From positions 124,001 through 188,000 of the forward strand of contig CAIXZF010000035.1 in the NCBI GenBank assembly GCA_903923925.1: a stretch of 64,000 bases of DNA. Reading direction: 5' to 3'. The notes below the pieces were generated by a model, which worked only from the letters and a program-made list of their open reading frames with translations, did not search any database and had not been told where the DNA came from. The position numbers and the translations under genes were made by a program. The stretch is from an uncultured Bacteroidales bacterium. GTDB lineage: Bacteria; Bacteroidota; Bacteroidia; Bacteroidales; CAIXZF01. Of this stretch, positions 24,404-34,600 are shown in pieces. The first letter of the stretch is position 1. Each line of letters starts with the position of its first letter.

Positions 24404-25816
24404 TTATAACCTGCTTAGATCAATGTCGAAACTTATTTGTCTGTTTGCATTGCAATCGAGAATGCATTGGTCACAGTCGGATAATTCTCCCTTTAATCTC
24501 CTGTAAACCAATTCATCAATTTGTTTGCGTAAAGGTACAATTTGAATTTTATTAATTACCTCGGCAGCAAAAGCATACATTAACAACATTCTTGATGTAT
24601 TTTCCCGTATTCCTCTTGAACGCATATAGAATAAAGCTTCCTGGTCAAGCTGGCCTACTGTGGCACCATGACTGCATTTTACATCATCAGCATAGATCTC
24701 GAGATGTGGCTGAGTGTGCATTGTAGCTTTGTCGGTGAGTAAAATATTTTTATTATTCTGAAATGCATTTGTTCGCTGTGCATCTTTCTTTACCAGGATA
24801 TGTCCGGTAAAAACACCCATCGACTGATCATCTAATATGCCTTTGTAGAGCTGATGGCTCACAGAATCAGTATTGCAGTGTTCAACCAAAAGAAAATTGT
24901 CTACATGCTGATCTTTATCAATCAGAAATACACCATTCATATTTGCTGTACATCCTTTTCCTTCCATTTTCACATAAAGATTATTCCGTATTAATCCACC
25001 GTTTAATGTGATAACATTTGATGTTAAAGTGCTATTTGCAGCCTGGTTGAAATATGTAGAAGTTATTTGCGTGGAATCATTGTCCTTATTCTGAAGTTTG
25101 TAATGATCTACTGTGGAACCTTCGCCGATAACAATTTCAGTGACAGAGTTGATAAATGTGTATTTATGTTCAATCGAATGATCACAGTGAACAAGCTGAA
25201 GCTTACTGTTTTTACCCAAAATAACAAGGTTTCTTGGTTGAATAAACAGGTTGTCCTCAGTATTAATAATGTTAACAATCTGAATAGTTTTAGATACTGT
25301 TACATTGTCAGGAACATAAATGAAAACACCATCCAAAGCAAAAGCCGCGTTAAGCGCGTTGATACTGTTATTTTCAATTGAGGCATATTTTGAAAAATGT
25401 GCCTCGACCAGATCTGGGTATAAAACACAGGCCTTTGAAAAACTTCCGATAATAGTGCCGTCCTTTAAAATTGTAATATCTTCATTTCCTAAGAACCAGC
25501 CGTTGTATAGTGTTACCAGAAAAGTGTCGAGATGATGAATATCACATTTGAAAATTGTTGAAACATCCAGCTTTACTTCTGGATTTCCTAATTGTAAAGT
25601 GTACTCTTTATTAATTGATTTACTGAGATTAGTTGATCTCCAATCTTCAAGTTTTGTATGAGGAAAACCCTTTTTCATGAAAGTATCCATTGCTTTTAGC
25701 CGGATTTCTTTGAAAAGAGGCGTCTCATCTGCAGTTAAGGTGGTAATATTTTCTTCAAAGTGATGAATAAGTTTCTCCTTGAGACTTATTTCAGAAATTA
25801 TTATATCGTTTTTCAT
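24404..25816 (-). CDS. sufD: Fe-S assembly protein SufD
   Basis: Beta-helix partner of SufB in the SufBC2D scaffold complex, cytosolic. It has 470 residues, somewhat longer than many SufD proteins because of an N-terminal helical region. The C-terminal family signature is clear: CSHGATVGQLDQEALFYMRS, including the His thought to take part in cluster assembly at the SufB-SufD interface. It lies between sufC (12-base gap) and sufS (1-base gap). Confidence 0.93.
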   Translation of the reverse strand: MKNDIIISEISLKEKLIHHFEENITTLTADETPLFKEIRLKAMDTFMKKGFPHTKLEDWRSTNLSKSINKEYTLQLGNPEVKLDVSTIFKCDIHHLDTFLVTLYNGWFLGNEDITILKDGTIIGSFSKACVLYPDLVEAHFSKYASIENNSINALNAAFALDGVFIYVPDNVTVSKTIQIVNIINTEDNLFIQPRNLVILGKNSKLQLVHCDHSIEHKYTFINSVTEIVIGEGSTVDHYKLQNKDNDSTQITSTYFNQAANSTLTSNVITLNGGLIRNNLYVKMEGKGCTANMNGVFLIDKDQHVDNFLLVEHCNTDSVSHQLYKGILDDQSMGVFTGHILVKKDAQRTNAFQNNKNILLTDKATMHTQPHLEIYADDVKCSHGATVGQLDQEALFYMRSRGIRENTSRMLLMYAFAAEVINKIQIVPLRKQIDELVYRRLKGELSDCDQCILDCNANRQISFDIDLSRL

Positions 25817-25828
25817 GACTGTTTTTCC

Positions 25829-26578
25829 TTAGTTAACATCTTTTTTCAGCCATTCATAGCCTTTTTCTTCTAATTCAAGGGCAAGTTCTTTACCACCGGA
25901 TTTTACAATCTTTCCTTCAAATAACACATGTACAAAATCAGGAACAATAAAATCAAGTAATCTCTGGTAGTGTGTTATTACAATAAATGCATTATCAGGT
26001 CTTTTCAGCTTATTAACGCCGTTAGCAACAACTTTCAATGCATCAATGTCAAGTCCAGAGTCTGTTTCATCCAATATTGCCAGCTTTGGCTCAAGCATTG
26101 CCATCTGGAAAATCTCATTCTTCTTCTTCTCTCCACCGCTGAACCCTTCATTAACAGAACGGTTTGTTAGCATCGAAGTGATTTCCACAAGTTTTTTCTG
26201 CTCTTCCATAAAAGCAAGAAACTGGGTTGATGTCAATGGATCCAGACCACGATACTTACGTTGCTCATTCACAGCAGTTTTCATGAAATTGGTCATGCTA
26301 ACTCCTGGTATTTCAACAGGATATTGAAATCCAAGGAATATTCCTTCACTCGCTCTTTCTTCCGGAGCTAAGGCAAATATATCTTTTCCTTTAAACAGAA
26401 TTTCACCTCCGGTAACTTCATATATATCGCGTCCTGCAATTACCGAAGCCAGCGTACTCTTGCCAGTTCCGTTCGGCCCCATAATGGCATGTACTTCGCC
26501 TTCATTCACTTCAAGATTTAAACCTTTAAGAATTGATTTCCCTTTGATCGATACTTGTAAATTCTTTATTGATAGCAT
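25829..26578 (-). CDS. sufC: Fe-S assembly ATPase SufC
   Basis: ABC-type ATPase that drives conformational change of the SufB-SufD dimer; cytosolic, not a transporter. It has 249 residues, with Walker A GPNGTGKST (34-42), Q-loop region GIFLGFQYPVEIPGV, signature FSGGEKKKNE and Walker B LAILDETDSGLD. The FQYP and SGxxKKxNE forms are specific for SufC. The upstream gap to sufB (73 bases) contains a heptamer repeat. Confidence 0.95.
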   Translation of the reverse strand: MLSIKNLQVSIKGKSILKGLNLEVNEGEVHAIMGPNGTGKSTLASVIAGRDIYEVTGGEILFKGKDIFALAPEERASEGIFLGFQYPVEIPGVSMTNFMKTAVNEQRKYRGLDPLTSTQFLAFMEEQKKLVEITSMLTNRSVNEGFSGGEKKKNEIFQMAMLEPKLAILDETDSGLDIDALKVVANGVNKLKRPDNAFIVITHYQRLLDFIVPDFVHVLFEGKIVKSGGKELALELEEKGYEWLKKDVN

Positions 26579-26623
26579 AGTATATAATGTTTCAAAAGTT
26601 CTTATTTAATTTACCCCCGCCCA

Positions 26624-26651
26624 CTGCCTTCTGCTTCCTGCCTCCTGCCAT
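26624..26651. repeat. Four tandem 7-bp units (CTGCYTY type) between sufB and sufC
   Basis: Reading the plus strand, CTGCCTT, CTGCTTC, CTGCCTC and CTGCCAT follow one another without spacing, preceded by a C-rich patch (26613-26622). The last unit abuts the end of sufB. On the transcript (minus strand) it is purine-rich. Composition is sharply unlike the AT-rich neighbourhood. Confidence 0.75.
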
Positions 26652-28094
26652 TCACCCAACACTTCCCTCAAGACTAATAGACAACAACTTCTGAGCTTCT
26701 ACTGCAAATTCCATTGGTAATTTACTTAGAACCTCTTTAGCATACCCATTAACGATAAGCCCGATAGCACTTTCCGTATTAATTCCGCGTTGCTTGCAAT
26801 AAAAGAGCTGATCATCTGAAATCTTCGAAGTTGTTGCTTCATGCTCAACAATAGCACTTTTGTTTTCTACTTTAATGTAAGGGAATGTATGAGCTCCACA
26901 TTTATCACCTAGAAGCAGAGAATCACACTGACTGTAATTTCTTCCCTGATCAGCTTTTTTCGACATTCTCACAAGTCCTCGGTAACTGTTATTGCTATAA
27001 CCGGCAGAAATTCCTTTAGAAATAATTGTACTCCTCGTATTTCTACCCAGGTGTATCATTTTGGAGCCTGTATCTGCCTGCTGATAATTGTTAGTCACAG
27101 CAACTGAATAGAATTCTCCTACAGAATTATCACCCATTAAAACGACACTTGGATATTTCCATGTAATTGCTGATCCGGTTTCAACCTGTGTCCACGAAAT
27201 CTTACTGTTGTGTCCTTTGCAGATTCCTCGCTTTGTTACAAAATTATAAATGCCACCCTCGCCCTTTTTATTTCCGGGGTACCAGTTCTGAACTGTAGAG
27301 TATTTTACCTCAGCATCCTTCAGTGTAATGATTTCTACTACAGCTGCATGCAGTTGGTTCTCGTCCCTCATAGGTGCAGTACATCCTTCCATATAACTCA
27401 CATAGGCACCCTCTTCTGCCACAATAAGTGTCCTCTCAAATTGTCCTGTTCCGGCTGTATTTATTCTGAAATAGGTCGATAACTCAATCGGACAACGAAC
27501 ACCCTTTGGTATATAACAAAATGAGCCATCAGTAAAAACAGCCGAGTTTAAAGTGGCAAAATAATTATCATCATAAGGCACGGCCATTGCCATATAGGAT
27601 TTTATCAGTTCTGGATGATGCTGAATAGCCTCACTGAATGAGCAGAAAATAATCCCCAGCTTTCCCAACGTTTCCGTAAATGTTGTCTTAACGGAAACAC
27701 TGTCAATTACTGCATCAACAGCAACACCCGTCAGCCGTTTCTGTTCTTCAAGAGAAATTCCCAGTTTCTCAAAAGTCTTTATTAATTCAGGGTCAACTTC
27801 ATCGAGACTTGATAATTCCTTCTTCTGTTTTGGAGCAGCATAAAAAATAATTTCCTGGTAATTAATTGGAGGATGATGCAGATGAGCCCAGGTAGGTTCT
27901 TCCATCTGTAGCCATCTTCTGTAGGCTTTCAACCTGAAATCAAGCATCCATTCCGGTTCATTTTTCTTTGCCGAAATAAAACGAACAATATCTTCACTTA
28001 AGCCTTTTGGGGCAGTATCCATTTCAATGTCGGTAACAAATCCGTATTTGTATTCCCCTGAGGTTACTTCCGACAATATAGCATTTGAATCCAT
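26652..28094 (-). CDS. sufB: Fe-S assembly scaffold SufB
   Basis: Main scaffold subunit on which the nascent cluster forms in SufBC2D. The 480 residues are typical. Recognisable parts: [16 protein letters not shown] at the start, the FCSFSEAI segment, [14 protein letters not shown], and near the C-terminus [17 protein letters not shown] followed by [17 protein letters not shown]. It is first in the suf operon; the box at 28136-28143 would give a leader of about 35 bases. thiL is divergent on the other side. Confidence 0.95.
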   Translation of the reverse strand: MDSNAILSEVTSGEYKYGFVTDIEMDTAPKGLSEDIVRFISAKKNEPEWMLDFRLKAYRRWLQMEEPTWAHLHHPPINYQEIIFYAAPKQKKELSSLDEVDPELIKTFEKLGISLEEQKRLTGVAVDAVIDSVSVKTTFTETLGKLGIIFCSFSEAIQHHPELIKSYMAMAVPYDDNYFATLNSAVFTDGSFCYIPKGVRCPIELSTYFRINTAGTGQFERTLIVAEEGAYVSYMEGCTAPMRDENQLHAAVVEIITLKDAEVKYSTVQNWYPGNKKGEGGIYNFVTKRGICKGHNSKISWTQVETGSAITWKYPSVVLMGDNSVGEFYSVAVTNNYQQADTGSKMIHLGRNTRSTIISKGISAGYSNNSYRGLVRMSKKADQGRNYSQCDSLLLGDKCGAHTFPYIKVENKSAIVEHEATTSKISDDQLFYCKQRGINTESAIGLIVNGYAKEVLSKLPMEFAVEAQKLLSISLEGSVG

Positions 28095-28135
28095 TTATTT
28101 TGGAGCCGTTTAGGCTTATTTAGATTAAATTAGTG

Positions 28136-28143
28136 CAAAATTA
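28136..28143 (-). promoter_or_regulatory. -7 promoter box (TAATTTTG) of the suf operon
   Basis: Minus-strand TAATTTTG matches TANNTTTG exactly and lies 41 bases before the sufB start. No clear -33 element and no IscR-like palindrome are visible, so iron or sulfur control cannot be read from the sequence. Confidence 0.5.
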
Positions 28144-28263
28144 CTCAATTTGATGTAAACTGAGGCCAGATTTGGCATTAATTCAAACAATTTCGGTACT
28201 TAAAAGTTTGTATAAAATAGGAGTAAACAATAAGAATACTGTTTTAGCAGGATCAAATTACCC

Positions 28264-28271
28264 TAATTTTG
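28264..28271 (+). promoter_or_regulatory. -7 promoter box (TAATTTTG) for thiL-uvrC
   Basis: Exact TANNTTTG match; a weak TTTT element lies about 17 bases upstream. Predicted start near 28277 puts transcription downstream of the TTG at 28172, which supports ATG 28304 as the thiL start. Confidence 0.5.
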
Positions 28272-28303
28272 CAATCCCGATTTTCAACTTTGTACCCGAT
28301 ACT

Positions 28304-29353
28304 ATGATAAACGAACAAAATAGCAGAACAGAGCTTTCAGAATTAGGCGAATTTGGCCTGATTCACCACCTTACTCAAGGTATTAAACTGGTAAATCCTG
28401 AAACGCTAATGGGAGTTGGCGACGATGCAGCTGTAATAATGGCAGGGGAGAAACTTACGCTGTTTTCAACCGATCTGTTGGTTGAAGGTGTCCATTTCGA
28501 TCTGGCCTATTACCCTCTTAAACACCTTGGCTACAAGGCTGCGGTGGTAAATTTCTCAGATATTGCTGCCATGAATGGTTCTCCAAAGCAGATTACTGTT
28601 GGTATGGCCGTCAGTAACAGGTTTCCTCTGGAAGCACTTGAAGAAATATATAGCGGTATTCTTACAGCCTGTGCGAAATATAAAGTGGATCTGGTCGGAG
28701 GCGACACAACTTCAAGCAACAAAGGACTCTTTCTATCGATATCTGTTTTAGGTGAAACAAGCCAGGAGGAGGTAACCTATAGAGGCACTGCCAGTGAAGG
28801 TGACCTGATCTGCGTTACCGGCGATCTTGGTGGAGCTTATGCCGGATTATTGCTGCTGGAAAGAGAAAAACAGGTTTTCAAGGTTGATCCTCAGATGCAG
28901 CCAGAACTTGATGGTTATGATTATGTATTGGAGCGGCAGCTTAAACCAGAGGCCAGAACAGAGTTTCGGGAAATATTCAGAATTGCTGGTATAAAACCAA
29001 CTTCAATGATTGATATTTCGGATGGGCTTGCCTCGGAAATCCTCCATATTTGTATTGATTCAGGTGTAGGATGTGCTCTTTACGAGGATAAAATTCCGGT
29101 TGATATGGTTACCGAACAGGTAGTTAAAGAGTTTAATATTGACCCGAGCATAGCTGCTCTGAATGGTGGCGAAGATTATGAACTCCTTTTTACTGTAAAG
29201 CAGCAGGATTATGAGAAGGTAAATGCACTTGCAGGTGTAAGTGTCATTGGTCATATTACTCACAGTTCTGGCGGCGTTAATCTTATTTCCATATCAGGCA
29301 CAAGTATTGCACTTAATGCTCAGGGCTGGGACGCCTTCCTCCGTAAAGAGTAA
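28304..29353 (+). CDS. thiL: Thiamine-phosphate kinase
   Basis: Phosphorylates thiamine monophosphate to the cofactor thiamine diphosphate; cytosolic. It has about 349 residues of the PurM/SelD fold: GVGDDAAVI near the N-terminus (metal/ATP site), TDLLVEGVHFDL, the central DLVGGDTTSS, and near the end MIDISDGLASEI and NGGEDYELLFT. The reading frame is open back to a TTG at 28172, but ATG 28304 (MINEQNSR) is chosen because the family N-terminus starts there and a promoter box lies in between. uvrC starts 8 bases after the stop. The product ThDP is the cofactor of Dxs encoded across the divergent region. Confidence 0.92.
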   Translation: MINEQNSRTELSELGEFGLIHHLTQGIKLVNPETLMGVGDDAAVIMAGEKLTLFSTDLLVEGVHFDLAYYPLKHLGYKAAVVNFSDIAAMNGSPKQITVGMAVSNRFPLEALEEIYSGILTACAKYKVDLVGGDTTSSNKGLFLSISVLGETSQEEVTYRGTASEGDLICVTGDLGGAYAGLLLLEREKQVFKVDPQMQPELDGYDYVLERQLKPEARTEFREIFRIAGIKPTSMIDISDGLASEILHICIDSGVGCALYEDKIPVDMVTEQVVKEFNIDPSIAALNGGEDYELLFTVKQQDYEKVNALAGVSVIGHITHSSGGVNLISISGTSIALNAQGWDAFLRKE

Positions 29354-29361
29354 ATTTCATA

Positions 29362-31185
29362 ATGTCAGCTGGCTTCACCAAATCCACCGAAATCGGACTC
29401 CTCCTCAAAACAATTCCGGAGAATCCTGGCGTCTATCAATATTTTGATGACCAGGGAACGATTATTTATGTTGGGAAAGCTAAAAATCTGAAAAAAAGAG
29501 TTTCCTCTTATTTTAACAAGGACCAGTCAGGGTACGGTAAAGTAGCTGTCCTGGTAAGGAAAATCGTCGATATCCGCTTTATAATTGTGGATACTGAACT
29601 CGATGCACTTCTCCTCGAGAATAACCTGATAAAGAAATACCAGCCCAGGTATAATGTCATGTTAAAAGATGACAAGACCTATCCCTGGATTTGCATGAAA
29701 AATGAACCCTTTCCCAGAGTATTTCCTACCAGGAATCTTCATAATGATGGCTCCGAATACTTTGGGCCGTATGCTTCGGTGAGGATGATGAATACGCTCC
29801 TGGAACTTATCAGGCAGTTGTATCCTGTAAGAACCTGCAACCTGAAACTTACAAAAGATAGTATTGAGAGCAGAAAATTCAAGGTTTGTCTCGAATACCA
29901 TATTGGTAATTGCCGTGGACCTTGTGAAGCATTACAAGCTGAAGAAGATTACAACATGATGTTGAAGTCAATTAAAGATATTATTAAGGGGAATATTCAT
30001 GCTGCTACGCAGGCATTGCGCTCAATGATGATGAATTATGCCCGCAATCTGGATTTTGAAAAAGCGCACATTGTAAAGGAGAAACTTGAACTTCTGGAGA
30101 AATACCAGGCAAAATCTACTGTAGTAAACCCGAACATTGATAATGTGGATGTTTATTCAATCGTAAGTGATGCATCCTGTGCCTGCATTAATTATATGAA
30201 AGTTGTACATGGTTCTATAATTCAGGCACATACTATTGAACTGAAGAAAAAACTGGATGAAACGGATAAGGAATTATTTACACTTGGAATTATCGAATTA
30301 CGAACGCGCTTTCAAAGCACTGCAAAAGAAATAATCCTGTCAATTGAACCGGAACTGGAGATTCCGGGTGTAACGTATACCATTCCGCAAAGAGGGGATA
30401 AGAAAAAATTACTCGAATTATCAGAAAGAAATGTAAAGTATTTTCTGCTTGAGAAACTGAAGCAAAAGGAATTGGTTGATCCTGAACGGCATACAAATAG
30501 AATCCTGAATCAGTTAAAAACGGACTTGCATCTTCCTTCTCTTCCAGTAATTATTGAGTGTTTTGATAATTCAAATATTCAGGGCGATTTTCCGGTTGCT
30601 GCCATGGTAGTCTTTAAAAATGCAAGACCAGAGAAAAGAGAATACCGCCACTTTAACATTAAAACTGTTGAAGGTCCAAATGATTTTGCCTCAATGGAGG
30701 AAGTTATTTACAGGCGCTATAAACGTATGATTGATGAGGAGAAACAATTACCTCAGCTAATCGTTGTCGATGGAGGGAAAGGACAGCTAAGTTCTGCTGT
30801 TAAAAGCCTCGAGAAACTCGATCTATACGGCAAAATACCCATTATCGGCATTGCCAAGAAACTGGAGGAAATATATTTTCCCAACGATTCTATTCCACTC
30901 TACATCGACAAAAAATCTGAAAGTCTAAGAGTAATCCAGCAAATGCGGGATGAAGCTCATCGTTTCGGAATTACCCATCACCGGAATAAAAGACAAAAAG
31001 AAACAATAAAGTCCGTTCTGACCGATATCCCTGGAATTGGATACAATACAGCACAGAAATTATTATGGAAATTCAAATCGGTGAAAACCATCACAAAGAC
31101 CTCACTTGAAGATCTTGAAAAGGTATTGGGGAAATCAAAAGCCCGAATTGTCTTCGACTTTTTTCGCGAGAATCCTGTTAGTTAA
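29362..31185 (+). CDS. uvrC: UvrABC excinuclease subunit C
   Basis: Makes the two incisions flanking bulky DNA lesions after UvrA/UvrB recognition. The 607 residues show the full order: GIY-YIG nuclease domain (about 13-95, GVYQYFDDQGTIIYVGKAKNLKKRV), a cysteine-containing segment CLEYHIGNCRGPCEA, UVR domain binding UvrB (about 205-240), RNase H-like nuclease domain (ECFDNSNIQGDFPVA, VVDGGKGQLSSA) and C-terminal helix-hairpin-helix (about 550-607). The start ATG lies 8 bases after thiL. The convergent gcvH gene ends only 3 bases past the stop. Confidence 0.96.
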   Translation: MSAGFTKSTEIGLLLKTIPENPGVYQYFDDQGTIIYVGKAKNLKKRVSSYFNKDQSGYGKVAVLVRKIVDIRFIIVDTELDALLLENNLIKKYQPRYNVMLKDDKTYPWICMKNEPFPRVFPTRNLHNDGSEYFGPYASVRMMNTLLELIRQLYPVRTCNLKLTKDSIESRKFKVCLEYHIGNCRGPCEALQAEEDYNMMLKSIKDIIKGNIHAATQALRSMMMNYARNLDFEKAHIVKEKLELLEKYQAKSTVVNPNIDNVDVYSIVSDASCACINYMKVVHGSIIQAHTIELKKKLDETDKELFTLGIIELRTRFQSTAKEIILSIEPELEIPGVTYTIPQRGDKKKLLELSERNVKYFLLEKLKQKELVDPERHTNRILNQLKTDLHLPSLPVIIECFDNSNIQGDFPVAAMVVFKNARPEKREYRHFNIKTVEGPNDFASMEEVIYRRYKRMIDEEKQLPQLIVVDGGKGQLSSAVKSLEKLDLYGKIPIIGIAKKLEEIYFPNDSIPLYIDKKSESLRVIQQMRDEAHRFGITHHRNKRQKETIKSVLTDIPGIGYNTAQKLLWKFKSVKTITKTSLEDLEKVLGKSKARIVFDFFRENPVS

Positions 31186-31188
31186 AAT

Positions 31189-31569
31189 CTAATGAGCAGC
31201 GAAGGCCTCATAAGCAGCGGCATCCATCAGTTCATTAACCTCATCAGGATTGCTTAGCTTTATCTTAATGATCCAGCCTTTTTCATAGGGATCCTGGTTT
31301 ACAAGCTCAGGATTTGCTTCCAGATCATCGTTAAACTCGATAACTTCGCCAGAAACCGGCATAAAGATATCGGCTACTGTTTTCACGGCTTCAATAGTCC
31401 CGAAACTTTCGCCTTTTTCAAGCTCTTCGCCAACTGTTGGTACTTCAATAAATACGATATCTCCCAACTCTCCCTGGGCATGATCCGAAACACCAATAAA
31501 GGCTTCTTCGCCTACAACATTCAACCATTCGTGGTCTTTAGTGTACCTGTAATTTTCCTTGATATTCAT
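31189..31569 (-). CDS. gcvH: Glycine cleavage system H protein
   Basis: Lipoyl carrier that shuttles the aminomethyl group between P, T and L proteins of the glycine cleavage system. It has 126 residues with lipoylated Lys63 in GTIEAVKTVADI, HEWLNV near the N-terminus and NPYEKGW-like QDPYEKGWIIKI. It follows sprA on the same strand but has its own well-formed promoter at 31597-31628. The ruvA-sprA-gcvH order is widely kept in this phylum. Confidence 0.95.
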   Translation of the reverse strand: MNIKENYRYTKDHEWLNVVGEEAFIGVSDHAQGELGDIVFIEVPTVGEELEKGESFGTIEAVKTVADIFMPVSGEVIEFNDDLEANPELVNQDPYEKGWIIKIKLSNPDEVNELMDAAAYEAFAAH

Positions 31570-31596
31570 AGTAAAATGGCTTTTGAAAATTTACTC

Positions 31597-31628
31597 CAAA
31601 CCTACGCCAATTTTGTTGCATTAGCAAA
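31597..31628 (-). promoter_or_regulatory. Complete promoter (TTTG-N20-TAGGTTTG) for gcvH
   Basis: Read on the minus strand, TTTG (31625-31628) and TAGGTTTG (31597-31604) are separated by 20 bases, matching both elements of the Bacteroidota housekeeping promoter with accepted spacing. Transcription would start near 31591, 22 bases before the gcvH start. Confidence 0.7.
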
Positions 31629-31691
31629 TTTGGAAATGCATAATATTCACCATTTTTCATGAAAAAAGAGATGATTCTAATGAACAACTTC

Positions 31692-34600
31692 TTATTGAGC
31701 AAGGGTAAATCTTAGTGTTATACCTCCGTTTGTTGTGGAGTTTGGATAGGAAGACGAAATGTATGGTTTATTGATAATTTTATCAAAGAATAACCTAACA
31801 TTGAACCGTTGATTAATCATGTATTCCGCAGATGTATTTATAGAAATTACTTTCTGTCCTGCCGAAATCTGATCAATGTCTTCATCAATACGTCTCAAGG
31901 TCGTTTTATTATTCTTTATCGAAAAATCAGCCTTCACATTAAGGTCGCTTTTGATTTTTGTCTTTTTACCGCCATTTACAGGCTTAACAGTAAACTGAAC
32001 GTCCTTAAACCGATAACCTATGCCAACAACAAACTCATTGCTCAGAACTTCTGTTAACTGATTATTTGTGAAACTAAAAGACATATTCCTGGTCTTTTTA
32101 ATCTCAATCTTAGTCATCAGACTGTTATTCCATGTCAGGTCAAAATCGATCAACGGATTAAATTGTTCACTGATTGAAACAGCCTGAATCTGATATTGAG
32201 AAATGAAGTTATTGATAGTGTTCAACTCCGATGCAAATCCACCACTTTCACCATATAAGAGGTCAGAGGTAAAATTCCCCACACTGTAAGTCGAACGGTA
32301 ACCATGAGAAATATTGATATTTTTCAAATAACGTTTAAGGAATTCAATCTTTGTTAATCCATTAAATGTTACTCTCCAGTTTGGCATCGGAATTTTCGGA
32401 AACGGGCTAAGCATAACGCTGCTTGCACTTCTACCGGAATAAGCTGAAAGGAAGGCAGGGATTAGCACTTCCTGAGAAGTAGGACTGTAGCCGGAAGGAT
32501 AACCTGTACTGTCTGTTGTATTTCCATTCCAGTTAGGATTCTGTTCTGCAAGTCTCCATGCAATTTCCATCCTGTTCTCTCTCATTTTATTAAACACTGG
32601 CGAAATATTATCGGAAGTATTTTTGGTGAAGGCAGTATTCCAGCTTAGGAAAGAAATACTGAATGTACCATTCGTAGTTGGCGAAGAATGTTTGAACATC
32701 TCCGTAGACTTGTTGTAAACAAAGTATTCCTGGTGATTTTGCGTATACGTTCGGGTTGCAGTGAGCTCTATCCTCATATCCTGGTATGGCTCCAATGTAG
32801 CCCTGATATTGAGGTTCTCATTCATTTTTGTACTGTAGGATGCATTAAGTGCAGTATCCGTGGTCAACCATTCAATGAAATCTTCAGGACCATTTGGTTG
32901 CTGACCAAATACAAAACCCAATCCCGGCGCATCCATTTTCATATCATTTCCAAAATACTGAGGCACAGGAACGAAACCCGGTAATAAAGTTCCTTCACCT
33001 TTTTGATAGGTAACAGAACCATTTTTTAAACTTGTCAGAATCCTGAATGTGTTCTTTGTAATCTCTTTTAACCAATCAATTTTGGGCTTCTTTGTTTTTG
33101 CAGTATCTGCTTCGGGAGTATTGGACAATTTCCCTTTATCATCGGTCTTTGCACCCTTAGGCTTAGGACCGGCTTTAGGAGGTTGTTTGTTATCGATACC
33201 AAGTTTTTTCAGGAATCCTATCTTATTGTAAAGTGTCGTCATATTCAAACTTCCATTGAATTGTTTCATGTTTGAATTTTCAATAGTGTTTCCGAATCTA
33301 GCTTGTAAGGATTTAGGCGAGGCTGTCCACCTGTAGTCGCTGCTGTACATTACTGAAGCAGACACAAAGCTTAAAAGAGGGATCTTGTTTATTGGCAGGT
33401 TGTAATTTATATCCAGTGATTGTGTATAGTTATTCATAGTGCCGAAGCCATAAATCTCTTTTAATACACTGTCTTTGTAAGCCTGGTAAGTATTGGCTGC
33501 CTTGTCAATTGCTCCCGGTGGTTCATGAATATAAGCTGCTGCATTGGCAGAATAATCAACGCGTATACTTTGTGTTAAATCGAATTTCAGATCGTAAACA
33601 CGGGTCCAATCCCACTTTTTCAGGTAAGTAGGAAAAATGATGATATCTCCGATACTTTTCTTACGCATCAGCCTCTCAGAGTATTCCCTGTTCATATCTG
33701 TTCTGAACGACATTAATTTCGGTGCATAAAAGAAATTAAAATCAGAAATCAACTTCAATGCCTTAGTCTTATTCAGAAAACCTATACCAGAAAGAGGCCT
33801 TACATTCTTCGGATTGAGTGTAAAATTATATCCTAAACCACCCCGGTAAGTTTTCTTCGAATCATATTGGATATCAATGTTTCTGTGGAAAATTTCTGAG
33901 TAAGCATAGGTAACATCAAAATTCTCAATATCATAAAAATGCATCTTTTTATTTTCACCAACCTTTTCCCTGCGTACGTTCATGAAATTGATGTTTTTAC
34001 GCCTGGTATAGTCAATGGCAATGTTTTTAATTGAGTCGCGCTCAGCCTGAGTTTCATATGAAGCAATATCATCCTTGAAGTTAACATCCGGGTTTAAAGG
34101 GTTGTACTCAGGAACACTGCGTTTCTCTGAATAATCAATGTGCATTGGTATTTTTAACCCGGCCTGCTTTGGAAGAAGCTTGCCAACTTCAAGATTTGTG
34201 GCAATATCAAATTGTGCTGTTGTTTCCTTCTGTCGTTCATTTACTTTTTGCTCTATACTTCCAAAACCGGCAGTACTGTAAAGCCCCGACACCACAACAT
34301 TACCCAGATCAGCCAGGTTCGTGTTTACACGGGCAGTAGCAGCCCATCCGCCTTTTTCATTAAAATCGGTTAAACGTAACTCATTCACCCATATTTCAGC
34401 ACATTTCGTCTGGGCATCATCTGGTTCCGAGATACCATGTTTTCTCGGATTACGCACTCCAATCATAATTGCTTTAACCTCGCTAAGACTTGGCATGCCC
34501 ACAACTGTAATTTTATTGTCCCCATCATCAACAACATAGGGCATTGATGTGGAAACTACACTGCCACCGCCTCTTAATGCTACATTTCTCTCCTGTTTTG

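Noticed and set aside
26624-26651. CRISPR-like tandem repeat
   Set aside because: Units are 7 bp, unspaced and intergenic, with no spacers and no cas genes.
28172-28303. N-terminal extension of thiL from TTG 28172
   Set aside because: It would be upstream of the promoter box at 28264 and has no ThiL homology; ATG 28304 is better.
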